55,178 nt of DNA from Defluviitaleaceae bacterium (GCA_009788055.1 WQSG01000014.1:1-55178); one strand, 5' to 3'. Positions 16,783-25,975 are shown, counted from the stretch's first letter. The notes: a model not told the origin generated them from the sequence alone. A program made the numbers and translations.

Positions 16783-17688
16783 ATGGGATTTTTTGAACCC
16801 GCATGGAAAAGCGAGGATAAAAACACGCGGCGAGATGCCATGCACCGCATGACAGAAGACCGCGCACTTTCGATAATACAAAAAATATCCGACCAAGAAA
16901 TTTTGGCAGACTTCGCGCTTATTTCGCGCAATAAGTATAACGAGTTCCCAACGGAGGTACACAAGGCGGCATTGGGAAAAATAACGGACAAGAAACTTAT
17001 TTCTTTTATTGCCGACAATTCGCCATATATCGAAACCACGGCACTTGCGGCAGACAAACTGGCAGACAGACCATTCGTAAACTACCTGTACAGACTTTTT
17101 ACGGGCAGTACCGAGGTTGAATTTGAGCGCGGTGTCGAAGTTGTAAACCGACTAAAAGTGCTTGAAAAACCAACAATGCCGGAGCTATACGCGGCGTTTG
17201 CCAAAGTAGGTGAAGAAGATTTCGGGATGGAAGCCATTGACAATTTAACCGATGAAGCCCTGCTTGCAGATGTCGCCAAAAACGGAAATGTTGCGCGTGT
17301 ATGCATTGCGGCGGCAGAAAAGCTAACCAATCCCGATACCATACGGGAGGTATATCTGGCAATGCAACCCACCCTTGCAAAGTATGTGATAAGTTACTTC
17401 CCTGCGGGAACCGTAAAATATCCGTCCCTCGGCTCCCACGAAGATGTTGCGCGGGACATAGAAAAGTTGCGAGCGAAGTTTGAGAAAAAAAAGGGCATAA
17501 TTGAAAAAATAACCGACTGCACTGTGCTAAATCAAATCATAAAAGGAAAAGAGATTAACTATGTATATTTCATAGAAGAGCGCGTTAATACACGAATCGA
17601 CTCGGAGCATATACATTCGCACAGCAACTATCTAAAGCTTGACCTGCGCCAAGTTGCCCGCGAAAGATTGGCCCAGCTAAGCGGTTAG
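16783..17688 (+). CDS. Helical-repeat (HEAT-like) protein
   Basis: This 301-residue soluble protein shows repeated helical hairpins, such as DRALSIIQKISDQEILADFA, DKKLISFIADN and DEALLADVAKNGNVARVC, spaced like degenerate HEAT or lyase-type repeats. No catalytic motif is seen. ATG 16783 is chosen because it follows an AGAGGGG ribosome binding site. The longer frame from 16555 would overlap pth on the other strand. Such proteins are usually scaffolds. Function is unknown. Confidence 0.65.
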   Translation: MGFFEPAWKSEDKNTRRDAMHRMTEDRALSIIQKISDQEILADFALISRNKYNEFPTEVHKAALGKITDKKLISFIADNSPYIETTALAADKLADRPFVNYLYRLFTGSTEVEFERGVEVVNRLKVLEKPTMPELYAAFAKVGEEDFGMEAIDNLTDEALLADVAKNGNVARVCIAAAEKLTNPDTIREVYLAMQPTLAKYVISYFPAGTVKYPSLGSHEDVARDIEKLRAKFEKKKGIIEKITDCTVLNQIIKGKEINYVYFIEERVNTRIDSEHIHSHSNYLKLDLRQVARERLAQLSG

Positions 17689-18380
17689 CCGAAACTCGCC
17701 CGCCGCGTGTACGGGCAAACCTGTATGCATTTTCCGCACAGAGTAGTTCCGCCGCCGAAGCCACGCGCAGAGCGTTCGCGGGCGGTTTCGCGGCATTTGA
17801 ACGGGTCGTAGAAATTGTCGCGTGGGGTGGTTACGCTCCACTCCTTGCCCGATACCGCACCCGCAGGGCACGCGGTTTTACATATGTCACAGCTTCCGCA
17901 TTTGGAATGATTCACGGGGGTTGCGGTTTCCAGCGGCGCGTCGGTTAGCACAGACGAAAGCCGAACCATAGAGCCGTATTCTTCCGTTACCAGCAACGCG
18001 CATTTGCCAATCCAGCCAAGCCCCGCCCGCGTAGCGACAGTTTTGTGCGGCAGAACGGTATTTATTTCCTCTTCACCCGTGCCAACCTGCGCCCGCGTTT
18101 GCGCAATAGCGGTGTAACCGCGGCGTTGCAGAAATTCCGCGGCTTGCGTAACTATATTGTCCAACCTTTCGTTTAGGCGGTTGTACTCGTCGCGGTATGC
18201 GGGCGTGGGCAGGTCGGATATGCCTTCGATTATCTTTTTCGGATACGTAACGGCAACACTTATGCCAATTGGCAAGCCGCGCCGCGCTTCCGCAGGAAGC
18301 TCGCCTAAGTTTCCGAAACCAAAAAGAACCGCGCCAAGGCGGTGCAGTTCGGTTCTTGTGAGGATTGTAAGGTTTGTCAT
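17685..18380 (-). CDS. QueG-like 4Fe-4S double-cluster protein
   Basis: This 231-residue protein is related to epoxyqueuosine reductase but shorter. The C-terminal ferredoxin part has CGSCDICKTACPAGA (about 170-184) and CGKCIQVCPYT, eight cysteines for two [4Fe-4S] clusters. The middle part has ATRAGLGWIGKCALLV, resembling the cobalamin-site region of QueG. A HEAT-like tail present in QueG is absent. It may be a QueG paralogue with another substrate. It converges with the upstream gene with a 4-bp overlap and follows hicB leftward. Confidence 0.75.
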   Translation of the reverse strand: MTNLTILTRTELHRLGAVLFGFGNLGELPAEARRGLPIGISVAVTYPKKIIEGISDLPTPAYRDEYNRLNERLDNIVTQAAEFLQRRGYTAIAQTRAQVGTGEEEINTVLPHKTVATRAGLGWIGKCALLVTEEYGSMVRLSSVLTDAPLETATPVNHSKCGSCDICKTACPAGAVSGKEWSVTTPRDNFYDPFKCRETARERSARGFGGGTTLCGKCIQVCPYTRRASFG

Positions 18381-18403
18381 GTCAAATACGCCCCTCCCGA
18401 CAG

Positions 18404-18736
18404 TTACACAACATATCTGCGCAAAGCTTCTTCAACCACCAAGTTTAGCGATTGATTGTGTGCAAAGGAAAAGGCTACAAGTTTTTTGTGAATTTCCGGA
18501 GAAACGTCTACGTCAAAGTGTCCGTAATCGGGGGTGTGGGGTGGTTTGTTAATCTCGTCACAGCCTTCCAAATAGTCATCAATAGCTTCTTCAAAATTCA
18601 GCTTTAGTGATTTTACGCTGTCGCCGTCATAAGTAATGCGGTCTGAAATGCCAATCAGCTTGCCGTGGAAAATTTCATCTTCCGCAGAATACGTAACGCT
18701 GCCAATGTATCCCTTATACTCAAGAAAGTTACTCAT
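18404..18736 (-). CDS. hicB: HicB-type antitoxin
   Basis: This 110-residue protein has the HicB fold (YKGYIGSVTYSAEDEIFHGK, then LKLNFEEAIDDYLEGCDE) and a C-terminal ribbon-helix-helix (FDVDVSPEIHKKLVAFSFAH, then LNLVVEEALRRYV), which should bind its own operator. It overlaps hicA by 8 bp. It neutralises HicA by direct binding and probably represses the pair. Confidence 0.9.
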   Translation of the reverse strand: MSNFLEYKGYIGSVTYSAEDEIFHGKLIGISDRITYDGDSVKSLKLNFEEAIDDYLEGCDEINKPPHTPDYGHFDVDVSPEIHKKLVAFSFAHNQSLNLVVEEALRRYVV

Positions 18737-18983
18737 AAAACCCCTCCTCGGTCAACTCGTCGATTATGTCTGATACTTGGTATGCAAGCAACTCTTTACG
18801 GGGATGAGGCTTGTGCATGGCAAATATTTTTTTGCCAAGATAAAATTTAACCCGCGAGCCGCTTGTTTTCCCTCCGGTAGACATAGTGTATCCACAAGAT
18901 TCCATTAACGCCCTCGCTTCATCAAATGTAAAGTCTTTCGGGCGTTTACAAAGCCGCGCCAACAACTTCGCTTTTTTGCTCAC
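18729..18983 (-). CDS. hicA: HicA-type mRNA interferase toxin
   Basis: This 84-residue protein has a dsRBD-like fold with KDFTFDEARALMESCGY, GGKTSGSRVKFYL and the catalytic histidine segment FAMHKPHPRKEL. HicA toxins cleave mRNA independently of the ribosome. The start is GTG, only 2 bp behind the clpC stop, with no separate promoter visible. The pair therefore probably reads out of the clpC transcript. Confidence 0.88.
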   Translation of the reverse strand: MSKKAKLLARLCKRPKDFTFDEARALMESCGYTMSTGGKTSGSRVKFYLGKKIFAMHKPHPRKELLAYQVSDIIDELTEEGFYE

Positions 18984-18985
18984 CG

Positions 18986-21469
18986 CTATACCTTATCCCA
19001 TTTAGTGCGGAAGGTTACTTTGCCGTCGGTAAATTCGCCGCGAACCTTGTCGCCTTCGCGGAAGCGGCCTTCCAGTATTGCTTCGGCAAGTTCGTCTTCT
19101 ATTTTGCTTTGTATTGCGCGGCGAAGGGGACGCGCACCATACATTTGGTCGTAGCCCTCTGCGGCGATGTGTTCTACCAGTTCGTTGGAGTACACCAAGT
19201 CTATGTCCATGTTTTGACGTATTCTGTCGGCGGTTTCTTGCATCATGAGGTGTGTTATTTTTTGAATATCATCGTTGTCCAGCGGGTGGAAAACTATGAT
19301 ATCGTCTATGCGATTGATAAACTCGGGGCGGAAGATGTTTTTCACTTCTTCCATCACGAGTTTTTTCATGTCTTCATAGGAGCGGTCTTTGTCGTTGTCG
19401 CTTACAAAGCCCAGCTTTTTGGGGTTGATAATGGAACGCGCACCCGCGTTTGATGTCATGATGATAACGGTATTTTTGAAGTTTATTTTTCTGCCTTGGG
19501 AGTCTGTGATGTGGCCGTCGTCGAGAACCTGTAGCAGAATGTTGAAAACATCGGGGTGAGCTTTTTCCACCTCGTCAAACAAAATGACGCTGTAAGGCTT
19601 GCGGCGAACGCGGTCGGAAAGTTGGCCGCCCTCGTCGTAGCCTACATATCCGGGTGGCGAGCCAACCAAACGGGAAACGCTGTGCTTCTCCATAAATTCG
19701 CTCATGTCTACGCGAATTATGGCGTTTTCGTCCCCGAAAAGAATTTCTGCCAATGCGCGGCAAAGGTGGGTTTTTCCCACGCCCGTGGGCCCGAGAAACA
19801 GGAACGAACCGATTGGGCGGTTCGGATTTTTCAGCCCAACACGCCCGCGCCGAATTGCCTTGGAAACGGTTTTTACAGCCGCATCTTGCCCTATTACGCG
19901 CTCGTGGATTGTGTCTTCCATTTTCATAAGACGCGCACTTTCTTCCTGTTGCAAACGTTTTACGGGAACGCCCGTGGTTGCCGCAAGAACGTCTGCAACT
20001 TCCTCGCCGTTTACAATATGGTGAGACTTTGTGTGCGTTTCTTTCCACGATTTTTCCTCTTGCTCCAGCCGTTCTTTTAAGCGGTTTTGCTGTTGTTTTA
20101 GCATTCCCGCTTTTTCAAATTCTTCAATTTTGATGGACGCTTCTTTTTCCGTTTCAATTTCGTTAATTTGCTCCTGCAACGCCTTTATGTTTGGCGGCGC
20201 GGTGTAGGAACGCAAGCGCACTTTTGATGCGGTTTCGTCCAGCAAGTCTATGGCTTTGTCGGGCAGAAAGCGGTCGGAAATATAGCGCGTGCTAAGGTTT
20301 ACCGCCGCTTCAATCGCGTCGTCGGTGATTTGTACATTGTGGTGCGCTTCGTACTTATCGCGAATGCCTTTGAGAATTGCAATGGCTTCCTCTTCGGATG
20401 GCTCGTCTATCATCACGGGCTGGAAACGGCGTTCCAGTGCCGCGTCTTTTTCTATATGCTTGCGGTATTCGTCCAGCGTTGTCGCGCCTATTACTTGCAT
20501 TTCGCCACGCGCCAACGCAGGCTTTAGAATATTCGCCGCGTCCAACGCGCCCTCCGCGCCGCCCGCACCGATAAGCGTGTGCAGTTCGTCTATGAATAAA
20601 ATCACATTCGTGTTAGTTTTCACTTCATTTAATACGCGCTTAATGCGCTCTTCAAATTCGCCGCGGTATTTTGTACCCGCAACCATACCGGGCAAGTCCA
20701 GCCCCACAACGCGCTTGCCTTTAACAGGCTCGGGGACATCGCCGGAAATAATACGTTGCGCAAGCCCTTCCGCAATCGCCGTTTTTCCAACCCCGGGGTC
20801 GCCAACAAGACAGGGATTATTTTTCGTCCTGCGACTGATAATCTGAATCACGCGCTCCGTCTCTTTCGCCCGTCCCACAATGGGGTCGAAGTGGCTTTCC
20901 TTAGCCATTTGCGTAAAATCGCGAGAGAATTTATCCAGCGTAGGCGTCGTAGATTTCTGATTTCCCTTCGGCCCTGCCGCATTAGGGTTCATTGGGAACG
21001 GGAACGGCGGCGGCCCTTGCTGATTTGTTTCCCCCAGCATAGCCATAATATCGTCAAACATCTTCTGCGCATTAACATTAAACGTAGCCAGAATCGTATT
21101 CGCAATGGACTCCGTTTCTTTTAAAACGGCAATCAACAAATGTTCCGTACCAATATAATTGGTTTTCATTCGCATTGCTTCCTGATTACTTTGCTCCAGC
21201 ACACGTTTTGCGCGGGGCGTTAAATCCACAACCTGCCCTGCGCCAAGGGTTGACGTTCCGCCTGCGCCGCTTACATTCGCAAGCTCGCGCTCTATCCCTT
21301 CCGCCGTAACGCCTTGCATCTCCAGCACTTTTGCCGCCACGCTATCTTCCACCTGCGCAAGACCAAGCAACAAATGCTCCGTTCCACCATGCGAATGTCC
21401 ATACTTTTGCGCTACATCTTGTGCATTATGAATTGCCTGCCGTGCTTTTTCTGTAAAAGGCCCTTTCAT
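18986..21469 (-). CDS. clpC: ATP-dependent Clp protease ATPase subunit ClpC
   Basis: This 827-residue AAA+ unfoldase feeds ClpP and, with McsB, degrades arginine-phosphorylated proteins. It has two Clp_N repeats ([16 protein letters not shown] and [11 protein letters not shown]), AAA1 Walker [14 protein letters not shown], a middle UVR-like coiled coil, AAA2 Walker [15 protein letters not shown] and a ClpP loop region. The ATG at 21469 follows GGAGG and starts [11 protein letters not shown]. The frame stays open for another 70 codons upstream into a palindromic repeat, but that part is not ClpC-like. Confidence 0.96.
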   Translation of the reverse strand: MKGPFTEKARQAIHNAQDVAQKYGHSHGGTEHLLLGLAQVEDSVAAKVLEMQGVTAEGIERELANVSGAGGTSTLGAGQVVDLTPRAKRVLEQSNQEAMRMKTNYIGTEHLLIAVLKETESIANTILATFNVNAQKMFDDIMAMLGETNQQGPPPFPFPMNPNAAGPKGNQKSTTPTLDKFSRDFTQMAKESHFDPIVGRAKETERVIQIISRRTKNNPCLVGDPGVGKTAIAEGLAQRIISGDVPEPVKGKRVVGLDLPGMVAGTKYRGEFEERIKRVLNEVKTNTNVILFIDELHTLIGAGGAEGALDAANILKPALARGEMQVIGATTLDEYRKHIEKDAALERRFQPVMIDEPSEEEAIAILKGIRDKYEAHHNVQITDDAIEAAVNLSTRYISDRFLPDKAIDLLDETASKVRLRSYTAPPNIKALQEQINEIETEKEASIKIEEFEKAGMLKQQQNRLKERLEQEEKSWKETHTKSHHIVNGEEVADVLAATTGVPVKRLQQEESARLMKMEDTIHERVIGQDAAVKTVSKAIRRGRVGLKNPNRPIGSFLFLGPTGVGKTHLCRALAEILFGDENAIIRVDMSEFMEKHSVSRLVGSPPGYVGYDEGGQLSDRVRRKPYSVILFDEVEKAHPDVFNILLQVLDDGHITDSQGRKINFKNTVIIMTSNAGARSIINPKKLGFVSDNDKDRSYEDMKKLVMEEVKNIFRPEFINRIDDIIVFHPLDNDDIQKITHLMMQETADRIRQNMDIDLVYSNELVEHIAAEGYDQMYGARPLRRAIQSKIEDELAEAILEGRFREGDKVRGEFTDGKVTFRTKWDKV

Positions 21470-21504
21470 CTTATGTAGCCTCCTCTGCGTATAATATTTA
21501 GTTT

Positions 21505-21692
21505 TAGTTCTCGGGGATTTCATCCCCGAACCCCTACGAACTTTTTTGAAAAAAAGTTCGACAAAAAACTTTAACTCGAATCGCGCATATGCGCGATTCA
21601 GGTTGCGCGGAATGGGAAAGCGATTTCCGCGATAGCGAAATAGGGTCAAGGGACTTGTCCCTTGTGGGGTTTGGGGCAACGCCCCAAGGTCT
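21505..21692. repeat. Palindromic repeat between mcsB and clpC
   Basis: Module order: TCGGGGATTTCATCCCCGA, AACTTTTTTGAAAAAAAGTT, a GCGCATATGCGC palindrome, CAAGGGACTTGTCCCTTG and TTGGGGCAACGCCCCAA. It fills nearly the whole space between the two genes and ends 3 bp from the mcsB stop. Confidence 0.9.
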
Positions 21693-21694
21693 TA

Positions 21695-22717
21695 TCATTG
21701 TTCAAAAATTTCCCGTAAATATTTTGCGCGAGTGATATCGCGTTCTTGTTCGGTCATTTCTGTGCCGGCGTTGCGCTGTAGGTGGCCGGGTTGAATTTCC
21801 ATCATAATTTGGTAGATGTGTTTTGAGGGGCGCGGTTTGTCCAAGATGCCTGTGATGTAACCAAGACGGATGTCGGAGAGTAAATCCATTGCCTCTTTTG
21901 CGGAGATTAGGCGGGCATTGGTTAGGACTCCGTAAGCGCGGTGTACGAGGTCTTCCATGTATGGCTTGCTGGAAGTGAGAAGCTTTTGCCGTGCGTGTTG
22001 TTCACGTGCGATTACGGTTTGGGTTACGTTTTGCAAACCAAGAATTATATCGTGTTCGGATTTTCCTAACGTGTTTTGATTGGATATTTGATAAATACTG
22101 CCCATGGGCGCAGTGCCTTCGCCGTAGATACCGCGAATTGCAACGCCGAATTTGGTTATCTGCGGCAGAACATTTGTCGGCATATCAGACTTGGACAAAC
22201 ACGGCAGATGAATCATGTACGAAGCGCGTAGCCCCGTACCTGTGTTTGTGGGGCAAGCCGTGAGATAGCCATAGTCCGTGTGAAACGCGAACTCTACGCG
22301 CTCCTCTATGAGGTCGTCAATTTGGCTTGCGGTTTCAAACGCGTTTTCCAAACAGTCGCCCGCTTTTACAGATTGTATGCGAACGTGGTCTTCTTCATTA
22401 ATCATCACGCTGATATTCTGGTTGTCGCTTATAAGAAGCCCCTTGGGCAAATTTCCATTTAGAAACTCGGGGCTGATAATATGCTTTTCCAAGAAAACAG
22501 TTTGCTCCGTTTTCCCCAGCCCGCCGATATCCAGCGGCCGAAAAAAACCGCTTGCCGACGTAACCGCGTCTGTAGCTTCCGCAACCAAATCATTCGCATT
22601 GGTAGTAGACAACTTACGCCTAAACGGATACTTCTTTATATTCCGTGCCAGCCGCACCCTTGACGACAAAATCTCATTTTCATCCGTTACCGCTTCCTGA
22701 TACCATGGTGTGTTCAT
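21695..22717 (-). CDS. mcsB: Protein-arginine kinase McsB
   Basis: This 340-residue phosphagen-kinase-like enzyme phosphorylates protein arginines, the degradation tag for ClpC-ClpP. Visible are SSRVRLARNIKKYPF, the NEED motif in MINEEDHVRIQ, CPTNTGTGLRASYMIHLP (active-site loop) and the phosphoarginine-receptor motif RDITRA near the C-terminus. ATG 22717 is preferred because GAGGTGG lies 5 bp before it. It sits between mcsA and clpC in the usual order. Confidence 0.96.
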   Translation of the reverse strand: MNTPWYQEAVTDENEILSSRVRLARNIKKYPFRRKLSTTNANDLVAEATDAVTSASGFFRPLDIGGLGKTEQTVFLEKHIISPEFLNGNLPKGLLISDNQNISVMINEEDHVRIQSVKAGDCLENAFETASQIDDLIEERVEFAFHTDYGYLTACPTNTGTGLRASYMIHLPCLSKSDMPTNVLPQITKFGVAIRGIYGEGTAPMGSIYQISNQNTLGKSEHDIILGLQNVTQTVIAREQHARQKLLTSSKPYMEDLVHRAYGVLTNARLISAKEAMDLLSDIRLGYITGILDKPRPSKHIYQIMMEIQPGHLQRNAGTEMTEQERDITRAKYLREIFEQ

Positions 22718-22741
22718 ATTCCACCTCATTTTTTAACAATA

Positions 22742-22953
22742 AGGTCTCGGGGCGTTGCCCCGAACCCCACGAACTTTTTTGAAAAAAAGTTCGACAAAAA
22801 ACTTTAACCTGAAAACCGCATACGCGGTTTTCAAAGATAGGGGTCAAGGGGTATGGCCCGGCGAATGCCGGCGGCTCGAAGAGCCGTTCCCGCCAACGGC
22901 GGGAAGCCTACCTTTCGTCCCCTTGCGGGGGATTGGGGGTGGAACCCCCAAGG
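22742..22953. repeat. Palindromic repeat between mcsA and mcsB
   Basis: Contains TCGGGGCGTTGCCCCGA, AACTTTTTTGAAAAAAAGTT, AAAACCGCATACGCGGTTTT, an extra GCCGGCGAATGCCGGC unit and CGCAAGGGG-type ends. About the first 46 bp of the mcsA 3' end (22908-22953) lie inside it. Confidence 0.88.
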
Positions 22954-23477
22954 TCTTTCTCTTGCGCTTCCAGTTCCTTAATACAGTCGCGCAGACGTGC
23001 GGCTTCTTCAAAGTTTTCGTCTTCGATGGATTTTTTTAGTTGGGCGCGGAGTTCGGTTACTTGCCGTTGGGTTAGAATGCCTGCGCCCATTCGGCGTGGA
23101 TATTTGCCTTCGTGACGGGTACTGCCTTGTACGTTCTTTAGGAGAAGTTCTACTTCTTTTGAGAAGGATTGGTAGCAAATGTCGCAACCTAGGCGGCCGC
23201 CGGTTTTAAATTTGTTGAAAGTCATGCCGCAACGGGAACAGGCTTTCGCCGGCGGACGCATTGGAGGCGGCGCACCGGGCGCGGCAGAGTGCCCGTAAAA
23301 ATTTGTATTAATTTGGTCTAAGATGCCTTTGAAAATATTTTCAAGGGACACAAGCATCTCAGGGTTATCTATTTTGAATGCGCATTCTTGGCACAGGTGC
23401 AGTTCTACCTTTTGGCCGTTTAGAAACTGTTGCATATGCACCGATGCGGGATTTTTTTGGCATTTATTACACATCAT
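22908..23477 (-). CDS. mcsA: McsA, zinc-finger activator of McsB
   Basis: This protein of about 189 residues has CNKCQKNPAS and CQECAF (first zinc pair), CSRCGMTFNKF and CDICYQ (second zinc pair) and a C-terminal UVR motif (LRAQLKKSIEDENFEEAARL). It activates McsB. Starts are clustered: GTG 23495, ATG 23486, ATG 23477 and ATG 23474. The last two fit GAGG spacing best. The final residues (GGSTPNPPQGDER) are encoded by the adjoining palindromic repeat. Confidence 0.92.
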   Translation of the reverse strand: MMCNKCQKNPASVHMQQFLNGQKVELHLCQECAFKIDNPEMLVSLENIFKGILDQINTNFYGHSAAPGAPPPMRPPAKACSRCGMTFNKFKTGGRLGCDICYQSFSKEVELLLKNVQGSTRHEGKYPRRMGAGILTQRQVTELRAQLKKSIEDENFEEAARLRDCIKELEAQEKDLGGSTPNPPQGDER

Positions 23478-23495
23478 AGTCCTCATGCCCCTCAC

Positions 23496-23921
23496 TTATA
23501 AAGTATCTCCTGATTGTTGCGGTTTTACACACATTAAAAAGATTTCGTTCAAGCGTGAAAATTCGCCGTTTTTGTGCAGGTGGCCGAACAACGTTTCCAG
23601 CCCTGTGGCGTGGCGGTATTCCGTGACGTTCGCGCTTTTTGCGCGGGAAAGATTATGCAGATTGCGGCCGCGTTTTAGTATGGCCTGTTCTTCAGGCGAA
23701 AGTTGCGGAAAAATGCGGTGATACATTTCCGATTGCGCTTTTGCGGATACAAATCCTTTTGCGCGGCGAAATATATCCTTGAACGGCACGTTTTCCCGCA
23801 CCAGCATATCGCGCACAAGAAGCTCAAATACGGCGTCGCCGAGATATGCTAAGACCGCGGTGGCTCTGCCCCCGCCCCCCCGCAAGGGGACATTGTCCCC
23901 TTGACCCCGTTCATTTATCAT
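23496..23921 (-). CDS. mrnC: Mini-ribonuclease III with a repeat-encoded N-terminus
   Basis: This 141-residue dimeric RNase III-like protein lacks a dsRBD and matures 23S rRNA. AVLAYLGDAVFELLVRDML carries the conserved acidic signature, and KAQSEMYHRIF and RGRNLHN follow. The start ATG overlaps the cysS stop (ATGA). Residues about 3-18 (NERGQGDNVPLRGGGG) come entirely from a palindromic repeat and resemble part of the Mfd insertion. The enzymatic body begins near residue 20. Confidence 0.92.
   Translation of the reverse strand: MINERGQGDNVPLRGGGGRATAVLAYLGDAVFELLVRDMLVRENVPFKDIFRRAKGFVSAKAQSEMYHRIFPQLSPEEQAILKRGRNLHNLSRAKSANVTEYRHATGLETLFGHLHKNGEFSRLNEIFLMCVKPQQSGDTL
23862..23918. repeat. 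Palindromic repeat at the mrnC 5' end
   Basis: A short copy: a GCCCCCGCCC stretch, then CAAGGGGACATTGTCCCCTTG and ACCCCG. It is translated in frame as the N-terminus of MrnC, and ends where cysS ends. Confidence 0.85.
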
Positions 23922-25315
23922 GCGCGTCTCCAGCGCACACCGTTGGGGGTGTCTTCCAAAACAATGCCCATGTTTAAAAGCTCATCGCGGATGCGGTCGG
24001 ACTCTGCGAAGTTTTTTGCGGCGCGGGCTTCTTGCCGTGCGGAGATTAGGGCTTCTATTTCGGCGTTGTTTAAACTATCGGCGGCGGGGGTTTCCGCCGC
24101 AAGGGAAATACCCAAAATGCCGCAGAGTTTTTCCAGCATCTCGCGCAAACCATTTAAAAATTCGCGAGAGTGTGCGGTTTGGTCTGCAATGGTGGTGTTG
24201 GTGTATTTCACCATCTCGAAGATGGCGGTTATTGCGTCGGCGGTGTTAAAGTCGTCGTCCATGGCTTGGGTGAAGGATTTTTCAAATGCTTCTGCTTCCG
24301 AAAAATCTGCTGCGCCGGATTGCGCCGCGTCTATTGCGTGTAATAAATTCGTGTGGCAGGTTTTAATGCGCTGTAAACCTTGCGCGGCGGCGGTCAAAAC
24401 GGAGTCGTTAAATTCCATGGGCATACGATAGTGGCCGCTGATTAGGTAAAAGCGGATTACGTCGTGCGGGAATTTCTCTGCCATTTCGCGCAGGGTAAAG
24501 AAGTTTCCGCGAGACTTGCTCATCTTTTTGTGGTCGGTTGTAAGAATGCCGCAGTGCATCCATGTGCGGGCAAAGTCGCGACCTGTTACGGCTTCGGTTT
24601 GGGCAATTTCGTTTTCGTGGTGGGGGAAGATAAGGTCTTCCGCGCCGCCGTGAATGTCAATTTCGTCCCCAAGATATTTTTTTGCCATCGCACTGCATTC
24701 GATATGCCAGCCGGGACGACCATCACCCCAAGGGCTGTTCCATTTTGGCTCTGTGGGTTTGGCGGGCTTCCATAAAACAAAGTCGGACGGGTTGCGTTTG
24801 CCCGCTTCAACTTCTACCCGTGCGCCCGCTTCAAGGTCTTCAATTTTCTTTTTAGAAAGCTTGCCGTAATTTTCAAACTTGGTAACATCATAGTAAACGG
24901 TGCCGTTATTTTCGTATGCGAAGTTTTTTTCAATAAGAGTGGAAACCAGCGAAATGATTTCCGCAATTTCTTCTGTGGCTCGGGGGTTGGTTGTTGCGGG
25001 CACGCAATTAAGCGCGGCAAGGTCTTCCAGCGTGTGCGAGATATAGCGTTCCGCAATTTCTTCCGTGGTGCAGTTTTCTTCCGTGGCTTTGGCTATGATT
25101 TTGTCGTCAATGTCCGTAAAATTTTGCACAAAATTAACATCGTATCCGCGCCAATTCAAATAACGCCGTATCGCGTCGAATACGACGTAAAATCTCGCGT
25201 TACCCATGTGAATATCGTTGTAAACGGTTTGTCCGCAGGTGTACATTTTTATTTTGCCCGCTGTAATTGGCGAAAAATCTTCCTTCTTGCGTGTCATGGT
25301 GTTATAAATTTTCAT
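23918..25315 (-). CDS. cysS: Cysteinyl-tRNA synthetase
   Basis: This 465-residue class I synthetase has YTCGQTVYND and the HIGH-type motif DIHMGNAR, the zinc site region WHIECSAMAKKYLG and HGGAEDLIFPHHENEIAQ, the KMSKS loop (HKKMSKSRGNF) and a DALR-type helical domain. The ATG at 25315 follows AAGGAG. The longer frame upstream would cover the ispF end. It lies 10 bp behind ispF and overlaps mrnC. Confidence 0.96.
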   Translation of the reverse strand: MKIYNTMTRKKEDFSPITAGKIKMYTCGQTVYNDIHMGNARFYVVFDAIRRYLNWRGYDVNFVQNFTDIDDKIIAKATEENCTTEEIAERYISHTLEDLAALNCVPATTNPRATEEIAEIISLVSTLIEKNFAYENNGTVYYDVTKFENYGKLSKKKIEDLEAGARVEVEAGKRNPSDFVLWKPAKPTEPKWNSPWGDGRPGWHIECSAMAKKYLGDEIDIHGGAEDLIFPHHENEIAQTEAVTGRDFARTWMHCGILTTDHKKMSKSRGNFFTLREMAEKFPHDVIRFYLISGHYRMPMEFNDSVLTAAAQGLQRIKTCHTNLLHAIDAAQSGAADFSEAEAFEKSFTQAMDDDFNTADAITAIFEMVKYTNTTIADQTAHSREFLNGLREMLEKLCGILGISLAAETPAADSLNNAEIEALISARQEARAAKNFAESDRIRDELLNMGIVLEDTPNGVRWRRA

Positions 25316-25325
25316 CGCGAACTCC

Positions 25326-25802
25326 TTAATATGAAATAAGACAGACTGCGTGTGCCGCAATTCCTTCGCCCTTGCCCGTAAAACCAAGACCTTCTTCCGT
25401 GGTAAATTTCACATTTACCATCGGCGCGGGAATGCCCACGGCAGTTGCAATATTGCCTTCCATTTCCTTGCGCAAAACCTTTAATCGCGGTGCTTGTGCA
25501 ACCACGGTACAATCCACATTTTCCACCCTGTATCCCGATTTTGATAAAAGCTGCCCAACTTCCCACAAAAGGCGCAAACTTGATATGTCTTTATAATATG
25601 GGTTTGTGTCCGGAAATGACTGCCCCATATCGCCCAAACCCGCCGCGCCCAAAAGCGAATCCAGCACAGCATGAACCAACACATCTGCATCCGAATGCCC
25701 CAGCAACCCTTTCGTAAAAGGAATCTCTACCCCGCCAAGTATCAGCTTCCGCCCCGCCACCAACTGATGCACATCATATCCCTGCCCAATCCTAAAACCC
25801 AT
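25326..25802 (-). CDS. ispF: 2-C-methyl-D-erythritol 2,4-cyclodiphosphate synthase
   Basis: This 158-residue MEP-pathway enzyme makes the cyclic diphosphate intermediate of isoprenoid synthesis. RIGQGYDVHQL supplies zinc ligands Asp and His, and GLLGHSDADVLVHAVLD supplies the third ligand. FPDTNPYYKDISS and VKFTTEEGLGFTGKGEGIAA are also diagnostic. GGAGGAG precedes the ATG at 25802. It is the first gene of the leftward run ispF-cysS-mrnC-mcsA-mcsB-clpC. Confidence 0.95.
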   Translation of the reverse strand: MGFRIGQGYDVHQLVAGRKLILGGVEIPFTKGLLGHSDADVLVHAVLDSLLGAAGLGDMGQSFPDTNPYYKDISSLRLLWEVGQLLSKSGYRVENVDCTVVAQAPRLKVLRKEMEGNIATAVGIPAPMVNVKFTTEEGLGFTGKGEGIAAHAVCLISY

Positions 25803-25917
25803 CTCAATTTCTCCTCCGACTAGGGCGTTTGCGGAAACACGCCAAATTAATCTCGTCGGCCTCTTTACCCCAATCATAAGACCTTTTCTTAGAAGATTAT
25901 ACAACACAGGAAAAACC

Positions 25918-25946
25918 TTGACAAATTTAAGAAAAAAAAATACACT
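25918..25946 (+). promoter_or_regulatory. Promoter of tRNA-Ser
   Basis: TTGACA (25918-25923) and TACACT (25941-25946) are separated by 17 bp, about 30 bp before the tRNA. Confidence 0.75.
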
Positions 25947-25975
25947 CTCTTGTGCAAGCGGAACGCGCAAAGTAT

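Noticed and set aside
21470-21679. Open frame extending ClpC by 70 codons at its N-terminus
   Set aside because: The extension is encoded by a palindromic repeat, has no ClpC similarity, and a good GGAGG with ATG stands at the normal ClpC start.
25803-25917. T-box leader before the ispF-cysS run
   Set aside because: No T-box bulge sequence or specifier-type hairpin was found in the short region upstream.
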